Below the pieces are notes generated by a model. The model did no database searches. It was not told the origin of the DNA and was given only the letters and a program-made list of their open reading frames with translations. A stretch of 64,000 bases of DNA from an uncultured Chlorobiaceae bacterium. Lineage in GTDB: Bacteria > Bacteroidota > Chlorobiia > Chlorobiales > Chlorobiaceae. This document shows positions 57,372 through 64,000 of the stretch, piece by piece (position 1 is the stretch's first letter; each line of letters opens with the position of its first letter). A program made the position numbers and the translations under genes. The stretch spans positions 1-64,000 of the forward strand of contig CAIMPI010000030.1 in NCBI GenBank assembly GCA_903843305.1, in the 5' to 3' direction.

Positions 57372-59108
57372 ATGCATGATTTTGATTTTCTTGGAGAACT
57401 AGTGCTTATCGGCGCATTAGCCATTGCGATCATTCTTATTTTTCAACGGCTAAAGATTCCGCCGGTCATTGGTCTTATTTTTACAGGAATTCTTCTGGGA
57501 CCATCAGGTATCGGTGCCGTTTATGATCAGAAGATGGTTGCAACGCTTGCTGAGCTTGGCGTAGTTCTTCTGCTGTTTACCATAGGCCTTGAGTTTTCAC
57601 TTGATGATCTTAAAAAACTCAAAAAAATTGTGCTGGTAGGTGGTATTGTCCAGATTATTGTTACAGGTTTGGCTATCAGTGTTCTCTCCTGGTGGTTTAT
57701 GCATGCCATAGGTAGAAGTATTACTCTTCCATCTTCCGTGTTTCTTGGTTTTTCCTTTTCTGTCAGCAGCACAGCCATTTGCCTGAAAATTCTTGCCGAC
57801 AGGGATGAGCTCGCCTTGCCGCACGGTCGCATAGCGCTCGGGATTCTGATTTTCCAGGATATTGCCATTGTTCCCTTGATGATCGGGATTAATATGTTAA
57901 GTCCCGATACCGTACCCTCCTTTGAGCTGGTATTTAAAAAGATCGGTATAATTTTACTGTTCGCCACCGCCATTGTTATCGGTTTCAGGCTCCTTATGCC
58001 GAAAATAGTTCGTCTTATTGCTTCTCTGCATGCACGGGAAGTTCTGGTTATTGGAGCTCTTGTTATCTGTTTCGGTGCAGCTTATCTGACATCTCTGGCT
58101 GGTCTTTCGTTAGCACTCGGTTCATTTATTGCAGGAATGGTTATTGCGAGTACCGATGAAAGTCATCAGATAAGCGTTACTATCGACCCTTTTCGTGAGG
58201 CGTTCAGCAGCATTTTTTTTATATCCGTTGGCCTTCTACTCGACGTCAAGATGATCAATCTGCCGCTTTATGTCTCGATTGCCCTGGTCGTGCTGTTAGT
58301 TAAGGGGCTGCTCGTTGCCGGTATCTCTCTTTTTCTCGGTAACTCTCTGCGGGTAAGCATGATGGCTGGTATGGCATTGGCACAAATCGGGGAGTTTTCC
58401 TTTGTGCTTGCCGAGACCGGTTTGAAAAATAGCATCATCAATCATGAGATATTCCAGGCCATGCTGGCCATCATTGTTGTAACCATGATTGTTACACCTG
58501 CCATGATAGCGATTGCTCCGAAATTTGCAGACCAAGTGGCGCCGGTACTCGGTTTTATTCCTCTTGTCTCCAAAGATTCGCCCTCTTTCCCTGTTCGCCC
58601 TCCCGATAGTACAATTATTTGTGCAGGGGAGATCCATGCTGCGATTATTGGTTTTGGCATCAACGGCCAGAATGTGGCAGCAGTGCTTCACGCAACAAAT
58701 ATTTCCTATTCAGTGCTTGAAGTCGACAGGGAAATAGTTAAAACTATGAAAAGAAAGGGGGAGCCAATCTATTATGGAGACTGTACAGAAAAAAAAGCGC
58801 TTTTGCGTGCAGGGATAGATCATGCAAGAGCAATTGTGCTCGGTATTTCAGATCCAACAGCGATCCGCAACAGTATTACGATGATCCGCGACATCAATAA
58901 AAAAGCGTTTATTATTGTCCGTGCAAGAACCCTCGCAAATGTTGCTTCCCTCTATAAAGCCGGTGCTGATGTTGTGGTGACAGAAAAATTTGAAACATCA
59001 ATCCAGATTTTTTCACTTTTGCTTAACCATTTTACAGTTGACCCTGAACTGATTCTCGAACAGCAGGAAATTATCAGGCGCGAATGCGAAAAGATTTTTC
59101 TGAAATAA
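57372..59108 (+). CDS. Kef/CPA2-type cation:proton antiporter with TrkA-N domain
   Basis: 578 residues. About 12 hydrophobic segments occupy residues 8-390, with the CPA2 motifs IFTGILLGPSGIGAV and GSFIAGMVIASTD. From about 415 a TrkA-N (RCK) domain begins with AAIIGFGINGQNVAAVL (Rossmann NAD(H) site), followed by LEVDREIVKTMKRKG and ADVVVTEKFET. It exports K+ or exchanges Na+/H+, gated by nucleotide. It lacks the extra regulator gene of kefFG/kefBG systems nearby. Start at 57372 is an ATG with no strong ribosome site. Confidence 0.9.
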   Translation: MHDFDFLGELVLIGALAIAIILIFQRLKIPPVIGLIFTGILLGPSGIGAVYDQKMVATLAELGVVLLLFTIGLEFSLDDLKKLKKIVLVGGIVQIIVTGLAISVLSWWFMHAIGRSITLPSSVFLGFSFSVSSTAICLKILADRDELALPHGRIALGILIFQDIAIVPLMIGINMLSPDTVPSFELVFKKIGIILLFATAIVIGFRLLMPKIVRLIASLHAREVLVIGALVICFGAAYLTSLAGLSLALGSFIAGMVIASTDESHQISVTIDPFREAFSSIFFISVGLLLDVKMINLPLYVSIALVVLLVKGLLVAGISLFLGNSLRVSMMAGMALAQIGEFSFVLAETGLKNSIINHEIFQAMLAIIVVTMIVTPAMIAIAPKFADQVAPVLGFIPLVSKDSPSFPVRPPDSTIICAGEIHAAIIGFGINGQNVAAVLHATNISYSVLEVDREIVKTMKRKGEPIYYGDCTEKKALLRAGIDHARAIVLGISDPTAIRNSITMIRDINKKAFIIVRARTLANVASLYKAGADVVVTEKFETSIQIFSLLLNHFTVDPELILEQQEIIRRECEKIFLK

Positions 59109-59208
59109 TCATTCAGTTTTTTACGGCTATTCCGGCTATGGTAAATTTTTTCTTATATTTACCACTGTAACGAGACTATATCTCTACTCACCGTTCATTA
59201 CACCTGTT

Positions 59209-60171
59209 ATGACACCCCAGACGTCACCGCCCACCCAGAAATTCATCCTTTACCGTCAGGAACTTCTCGATCTCCAAGCTTCAAAAGACAAAGCCGCCGC
59301 AAAACGGGCCACTTATGAGCTTTCTTTAATGGAGAATAGTTGTTTCGTGGAGTTGAACGGTGTTGTTCATCACTACCACGATTCCGGCCCAAAAGATGCA
59401 TCCGAGACAATAGTGCTTATCCATGGCTGGGATTGCTGGTGGATGTGGTGGCACCATGTTATTAAATATCTTAACAACCAGGGGGTTCGAACTATATCTT
59501 ACGACATGCGCGGGCATGGATGGTCAGAAAACGATCCGAATAATCATTATCATATCGACTTTTTTGCCCATGATCTGAATGATCTGGTTATCAATCTCGG
59601 GCTCAAACGATTTCATATTGCCGCATTTTCTTTTGGCCCTTTTGTTGCACTCGATTATGCCTGTTCTCATCCCGGCCTTATTCGATCAATGACTTTTTTC
59701 AATTTCGGGTATCTGCCAAACAGCGAATTCATCCAGGCATTTGCTACGAATACAATTACCTTTGTTTTCAATGGTCTCTTGCGAAAACTGACCTGGTGGT
59801 TACCTGCCTATATTTTTGCACGTCTTGTCCTTGCAAAGAATACCGTTATGCTTCACGATATTCTTATCGGATTCAAAAGCCTCGGGCTCTGCGCTCCAGA
59901 GGCTATTGATCAGACGACTCGCCATATTACTGCGTTCAGCACTACAGACTCAGTACCAGAGATGGTCAAGGCAGTCGACATTCCTATTCTTTTTGTGGCA
60001 GGAGAGGGTGATTCGATTATGACCTGTGAAAATACGGAAAAACTGGTGAACCTTACCCACAAGGGGAGCTATGTCTGCGTGCCCGAATGCGGACACCTGA
60101 TCACGGTTGAATTACCAGAAGTAGCCTCGGAGCTTATCTTGGGGCACGTAAAGGCCAATAGCGGCAATTAA
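59209..60171 (+). CDS. Alpha/beta-hydrolase
   Basis: 320 residues. Alpha/beta fold with the oxyanion-hole motif LIHGWDCWW near 90, nucleophile Ser in IAAFSFGPFVALDYA (AFSFG in place of GxSxG), a probable Asp in AGEGDSIMTC and His in ECGHLITVELPE. A haloalkane-dehalogenase-like or bchO-type member could be considered; the enzyme's substrate is unknown. Its last bases overlap the trpF stop (convergent, 4 bp). Confidence 0.85.
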   Translation: MTPQTSPPTQKFILYRQELLDLQASKDKAAAKRATYELSLMENSCFVELNGVVHHYHDSGPKDASETIVLIHGWDCWWMWWHHVIKYLNNQGVRTISYDMRGHGWSENDPNNHYHIDFFAHDLNDLVINLGLKRFHIAAFSFGPFVALDYACSHPGLIRSMTFFNFGYLPNSEFIQAFATNTITFVFNGLLRKLTWWLPAYIFARLVLAKNTVMLHDILIGFKSLGLCAPEAIDQTTRHITAFSTTDSVPEMVKAVDIPILFVAGEGDSIMTCENTEKLVNLTHKGSYVCVPECGHLITVELPEVASELILGHVKANSGN

Positions 60172-60812
60172 AAAGTTTTGCGTACAGCCCGGATAAAGGT
60201 ATCTATTTTTTCCGGATCCTTGATGCCGGGTTCGCTTTCGACTCCGCTTGCAGTATCGACTCCGTAGGGCTTAATACAGCGGATTGCCTCACTGACATTT
60301 GTTGCATTCAGTCCTCCTGCGAGAATAGCATAGCAAGAAGTGCCGATTTGGTTGAAGATACGGGTTGCAAGTGACGCACCGATGCTTTTCCCGGTTCCTC
60401 CAGCAATGTCTGCTTGATAAGCATCGAACAGAAAATTATTGATACCGCTTTTGGCTGCGAACTCAAAAACTTCTTCTACTACAAAGTTTTCTCCAGGGCG
60501 AAAAACCCTGATAACCTTTGCCGCTGTTATGGATTGTGCTTCTTCTGGACTGTATTTCTCACTATGCAGTTGCGCTATCTGCAGGTTGCAGAATCGACAG
60601 ATTGCATTGATCTCTTCTGGTGATTGTTCAACAAAGATGCCTGCTGATTGAACAAACGGTGGCAGTTTTCCAATTATTGCCTTTGCCTTTTCGGGGGCAA
60701 TCAGCCTCGGACTCTGGCTGCTGAAATTAAAGCCAAGGGCATCAGCTCCAGCGTGAGCGGCAACAAGAGCATCCTGAAGACGGGTTATTCCACAAATCTT
60801 GATTTTTGTCAT
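60168..60812 (-). CDS. trpF: Phosphoribosylanthranilate isomerase
   Basis: 214 residues from the ATG at 60812 (MTKIKICGITRLQDALVAAH). It rearranges PRA to CdRP in tryptophan synthesis. KICGITRLQDAL holds the catalytic Cys, and NFLFDAYQADIAGGTGKSIG the catalytic Asp. C-terminal AILAGGLNATNVSEAI and GVDTASGVESEPGIKD bind phosphate. No other trp gene is in the window. Confidence 0.94.
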   Translation of the reverse strand: MTKIKICGITRLQDALVAAHAGADALGFNFSSQSPRLIAPEKAKAIIGKLPPFVQSAGIFVEQSPEEINAICRFCNLQIAQLHSEKYSPEEAQSITAAKVIRVFRPGENFVVEEVFEFAAKSGINNFLFDAYQADIAGGTGKSIGASLATRIFNQIGTSCYAILAGGLNATNVSEAIRCIKPYGVDTASGVESEPGIKDPEKIDTFIRAVRKTF

Positions 60813-60921
60813 GGGCTTTACAATGATGAAGCCAGCATTTGCATCTTTACCGGCCAAGTGTTGTGATTCTCTCTTATTGTGCTTATATTAAAAGTCGGTT
60901 ATAATTATAATCGGAACGCAA

Positions 60922-60993
60922 TGGGGCGTCGCCAAGTGGTAAGGCATCGGCCTTTGGAGCCGACATCCGCAGGTTCGAATCCTGCCGCCCCAG
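60922..60993 (+). tRNA. tRNA-Gln (anticodon TTG)
   Basis: 72-nt cloverleaf: acceptor TGGGGCG/CGCCCCA with discriminator G, D arm GCC/GGC, anticodon stem TCGGC/GCCGA around CTTTGGA with anticodon TTG, T arm GTTCGAATC. CCA not encoded. Confidence 0.95.
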
Positions 60994-61006
60994 CCCGGCA
61001 AACCTG

Positions 61007-61050
61007 CTCAAACAAAAAAGCAACCTCTTGGGGTTGCTTTTTTGTTTGAG
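61007..61050. terminator. Strong bidirectional terminator between tRNA-Gln and ahcY
   Basis: CTCAAACAAAAAAGCAACC (61007-61025) pairs with GGTTGCTTTTTTGTTTGAG (61032-61050). A-tract and T-tract on both arms let it act for the tRNA (plus) and for ahcY (minus). Confidence 0.92.
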
Positions 61051-61071
61051 TCACTTGACACATCTACCCAA

Positions 61072-62487
61072 TCAATAGCGATAATGGTCAGGTTTGTAGG
61101 GGCCGTCCAGTGGCACACCAATGTACTCTGCCTGGTCATCGGTAAGCCGGGTGAGTTTTACTCCGAGTTGTTCGAGGTGCAGCCTTGCAACCTCTTCGTC
61201 AAGTTCTTTCGGCAGTCGGTAGACGCCGATGGCATACTCTTTGGTCCAGAGTTCGATTTGTGCAAGTGTCTGGTTGGTAAACGAGTTGCTCATCACAAAC
61301 GAAGGATGTCCCGTTGCACATCCAAGATTGACAAGGCGCCCTTCTGCAAGCAGATAGATGCAGTTGCCATTCTCAAAGGTGTATTTGTCCACTTGTGGCT
61401 TGATATTGAGCCTTCTTGCTCCGGCATAGTTGTTCAGCAGATCAACCTGGATCTCATTGTCAAAGTGACCGATATTGCAGACAATAGCCTCATCTTTCAT
61501 CTGCTTGATATGCTCGAGGGTGATGACATCCTTGTTGCCGGTTGTCGTCACAAAAATGTTCCCTTCCTTCACAGCTTCATCCATGGTTGAGACCTCATAG
61601 CCTTCCATGGCTGCCTGCAGTGCGCAGATCGGATCAATCTCTGTTACGATTACTCTGGCGCCGTAAGCGCGCATTGACCTGGCTGAGCCCTTTCCTACAT
61701 CGCCATAGCCAAGCACCACAACAACTTTACCGGCAACCATGACATCAGTTGCCCGCTTGATGCCGTCAGCCAGTGACTCGCGACATCCGTAAAGATTGTC
61801 AAACTTCGATTTGGTAACCGAATCATTGACGTTAATGGCAGGGAAGAGCAGTTCACCTTTTTCCATCATCTGATAGAGGCGGTGAACACCAGTAGTTGTT
61901 TCTTCGGAAACGCCCTTCATTTCTGCAGCAACCTTGTGCCAACGCTGATTGTCTTCTTCAAAGACCTCCCTGAGCTGCTGGTAGAGTGCTTTTTCCTCAG
62001 CATTTCCAGGAGTTTTTTCAAGCAGCTCCGGATTATTCTCAAGTTTGTACCCGAGGATGATCATCAAGGTTGCGTCACCACCATCATCGACGATGAGGTT
62101 TGGTCCCTTTCCATCTTCAAATTCAAGGATCTGGCGGGTACACCACCAGTATTCCTCAAGAGTTTCGCCTTTCCATGCAAAAACCGGAACACCGGTTTTT
62201 GCAATGGCGGCAGCGGCATGATCCTGAGTTGAAAAGATGTTACAGCTTGCCCAGCGAACCTCAGCTCCAAGCTCAACAAGGGTTTCAATCAGTACGGCCG
62301 TTTGAATGGTCATGTGGAGGGAACCGGCAATACGGGCACCTTTCAGTGGATATTTTCCCGCATATTTTTTTCTGGTAGCCATAAGGCCCGGCATCTCTTT
62401 TTCAGCGACCTCTATTTCCTTGCGCCCCCATTCGGCAAGAGAGATATCTGCTACTTTATAATCAAGCGCTTCGGCAACTATTGTCAT
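61072..62487 (-). CDS. ahcY: S-adenosylhomocysteine hydrolase
   Basis: 471 residues, full length. It splits SAH to adenosine and homocysteine, recycling the product of methylations, including those in bacteriochlorophyll synthesis. NAD site: [20 protein letters not shown] near 262; substrate residues include [27 protein letters not shown], and [19 protein letters not shown], with the C-terminal PYKPDHYRY conserved. It starts 34 bp after metK in one operon, controlled by the metK leader. Confidence 0.97.
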   Translation of the reverse strand: MTIVAEALDYKVADISLAEWGRKEIEVAEKEMPGLMATRKKYAGKYPLKGARIAGSLHMTIQTAVLIETLVELGAEVRWASCNIFSTQDHAAAAIAKTGVPVFAWKGETLEEYWWCTRQILEFEDGKGPNLIVDDGGDATLMIILGYKLENNPELLEKTPGNAEEKALYQQLREVFEEDNQRWHKVAAEMKGVSEETTTGVHRLYQMMEKGELLFPAINVNDSVTKSKFDNLYGCRESLADGIKRATDVMVAGKVVVVLGYGDVGKGSARSMRAYGARVIVTEIDPICALQAAMEGYEVSTMDEAVKEGNIFVTTTGNKDVITLEHIKQMKDEAIVCNIGHFDNEIQVDLLNNYAGARRLNIKPQVDKYTFENGNCIYLLAEGRLVNLGCATGHPSFVMSNSFTNQTLAQIELWTKEYAIGVYRLPKELDEEVARLHLEQLGVKLTRLTDDQAEYIGVPLDGPYKPDHYRY

Positions 62488-62521
62488 TGTAATCAGTCTG
62501 GTTTTAGAATGTTAGGATTGT

Positions 62522-63736
62522 TCAGGCCAGATTGAGCGCATTTTTCAGCTCTGCAACCTTTTCAGTTTTTTCCCATGGGAAGATCTCGCGACCGAAATGA
62601 CCGTAAGCTGCGGTTTGCTGATAGCACCACCCCTCAGGTTTGTCGAGGCTGAACCGTTTGATGATGGCAGCAGGACGAAGATCAAAAATGACTTCAGCTT
62701 TTTCCTGTATCTGCGCATCATTGAGGCCATGTTTTGCCGTATCGTGCGTATTAATATAAATGGACACAGGACGTGCAACACCGATGGCATAAGAGACCTG
62801 CACAGTGCATTTGTCGGCCAAGCCAGCGGCAACAATGTTTTTGGCAACGTGGCGTGCGGCGTAGGCAGCGCTGCGGTCAACCTTTGACGGATCCTTGCCG
62901 CTGAATGCACCGCCGCCGTGAGGAGCCGCGCCGCCATAAGTATCAACAATGATTTTTCGACCTGTCAGGCCTGTATCGCCGTGCGGTCCACCAATAACAA
63001 AGCGTCCGGTAGGGTTGATATGAAACTTGGTGTTCTCGTCTATCAAGGATGCGGGGATTACAACCTTGACAACATTTTCAATAATATCATTTTTAATCAC
63101 ATTCTGCCATGTTGTCTCGCTGAAGCCTTCGGGTTCTGGATCGTGCTGGGTTGAGACCACAACAGCGTCAACACGCTTGACGGTTTCATTATCATATTCA
63201 AGGGTGACCTGGCTCTTTGCATCAGGGCGAAGATAGGTCATGATTTTGCCTTCCTTGCGAATTTCAGCGAGTTTCTTGACAAGCTGCTGGGCAAACTGGA
63301 TAGCTGCTGGCATCAGCTCTGGAGTTTCAGTACAGGCATAGCCGAACATCATACCCTGATCGCCCGCGCCGACACGGTCAAACTCGTCTGCAATTTCTTC
63401 TTTACGGTCAACACCGCGGTTGATATCGGGCGACTGACTGTGGAGTGCTGAAAGCACACCGCATGAGTTGGCTTCAAACATATACTCACCCTTGGTGTAG
63501 CCGATTTCACTTACAACCTTCCGGGCAATTGTCTGGATATCAACAACTCCCTTGGTCGTAACCTCACCGCCGACAATTACCTGGCCAGTTGTGACAAAGG
63601 TTTCACAGGCAACACGTGAACTGGAATCCTGGCGGAGAAAATCATCAAGGACAGCATCAGAAATCTGGTCAGCAACCTTGTCAGGGTGTCCTTCCGATAC
63701 GGATTCTGAGGTAAAGAAATACCTTTTCTGTGACAT
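62522..63736 (-). CDS. metK: S-adenosylmethionine synthetase
   Basis: 404 residues. Forms SAM from methionine and [23 protein letters not shown] opens the protein with the Mg and PPi-binding loop. [12 protein letters not shown] and the P-loop-like [20 protein letters not shown] are the other hallmarks. The first gene of the metK-ahcY pair. Its leader contains a SAM-responsive type structure. Confidence 0.97.
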   Translation of the reverse strand: MSQKRYFFTSESVSEGHPDKVADQISDAVLDDFLRQDSSSRVACETFVTTGQVIVGGEVTTKGVVDIQTIARKVVSEIGYTKGEYMFEANSCGVLSALHSQSPDINRGVDRKEEIADEFDRVGAGDQGMMFGYACTETPELMPAAIQFAQQLVKKLAEIRKEGKIMTYLRPDAKSQVTLEYDNETVKRVDAVVVSTQHDPEPEGFSETTWQNVIKNDIIENVVKVVIPASLIDENTKFHINPTGRFVIGGPHGDTGLTGRKIIVDTYGGAAPHGGGAFSGKDPSKVDRSAAYAARHVAKNIVAAGLADKCTVQVSYAIGVARPVSIYINTHDTAKHGLNDAQIQEKAEVIFDLRPAAIIKRFSLDKPEGWCYQQTAAYGHFGREIFPWEKTEKVAELKNALNLA

Positions 63737-63805
63737 ACTTTTTCAATAAAGTTTTGGTTAAACGAATAAACAGATAATAAATAAAACAGATAAATCAAGA
63801 AAAGA

Positions 63806-63922
63806 GGCATTCAGTGAGAAGATTTCACAGGGAAATGACTGGACACGGAAAACCTCAGGAAAACTCAAGGAAAAAACATTTTCGAGAGCTTGGGCACCGT
63901 GTCCATAGGTAATGGGGATGCC
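63806..63922 (-). promoter_or_regulatory. SAM-Chlorobi-like structured leader of metK-ahcY
   Basis: On the minus strand GGACACGG (63904-63897) pairs with CCGTGTCC (63848-63841), closing a loop of about 48 nt with further possible arms. An outer GGCAT (63922-63918) can pair with ATGCC (63810-63806). Position fits the SAM-Chlorobi RNA, a structure known only upstream of metK-ahcY operons of this phylum. It ends about 70 nt before metK. I identify it by structure and position, not by a model search. Confidence 0.6.
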
Positions 63923-63965
63923 AAACAAAAATCAAGAACAAAATGTACGCATTATGAACCTCCCA

Positions 63966-64000
63966 TGCAAAAATTCTCTTATCTGACCCGTACCTCAGAA
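63966..64000 (+). CDS. Possible start of a rightward gene (truncated)
   Basis: An ATG at 63966 opens a frame of 11-12 codons to the edge (MQKFSYLTRTSE). No ribosome site is visible. It may simply be chance; the region also must hold the metK promoter. Confidence 0.25.

Overview
The window is chromosomal DNA of a green sulfur bacterium (Chlorobiaceae, probably Chlorobium or Pelodictyon-like). The signs are a crtC carotenoid hydratase next to a Rieske/cytochrome b pair with no cytochrome c1, a metK-ahcY operon with a structured leader of the SAM-Chlorobi kind, an RRM-protein gene with a multi-hairpin leader of the Chlorobi-RRM kind, and anaerobe functions (rubrerythrin, a nitrogenase-associated protein, modABC/moaA). 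The assignment rests on gene content and order only; no database was searched.

Layout. 1-9 kb: purine synthesis (purF, purN, purH) with ftsX, nfo, a glycosyltransferase and queE. 10-16.3 kb: one long minus-strand run ychF-murI-ispH-(ferredoxin/GltD-like oxidoreductase)-(membrane protein)-queG. 16.4-21.8 kb: cmk-rpsA facing era, with an IS1634-type element between rpsA and era flanked by a 127-bp direct duplication. 21.9-31.9 kb: rodA, mtaB, apt, an NhaD-like antiporter, HU, a half-size TauE protein, ftsH, gltX and tRNA-Phe. 32-35.4 kb: crtC, petC, petB. 35.4-43.5 kb: a 1148-residue GH13 protein, three YqjD/YqjE-like membrane-associated proteins, an SDR enzyme and modABC. 43.5-48 kb is the accessory part: a broken gene with two in-frame TGA codons, moaA, then a membrane NACHT-like ATPase fused to a formylglycine-generating-enzyme (FGE) fold whose last ~30 codons look like the variable region of a diversity-generating retroelement (DGR). 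48-53.9 kb: a SAM-I riboswitch and cystathionine gamma-synthase-like gene, a YgjP-like peptidase, a DEAD-box helicase, a PPC-domain protein, a phage-portal-like remnant and nitrogenase-associated genes. 54-64 kb: SulP transporter, rubrerythrin, RRM protein, Kef-type antiporter, hydrolase, trpF, tRNA-Gln, ahcY and metK.

Themes. The methionine/SAM cycle appears twice under two different predicted SAM-sensing leaders: SAM-I before the metB-like gene, and a SAM-Chlorobi-like structure before metK-ahcY. Queuosine synthesis is represented by queE and queG, molybdenum cofactor supply by modABC and moaA.

The strongest unusual observation is the NACHT-FGE protein with a GC-rich, adenine-poor 3' end resembling a diversified DGR target, while no reverse transcriptase or template repeat is visible in the window. 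Second is the 127-bp duplication made by the IS element, which left complete rpsA and era 3' ends on either side.
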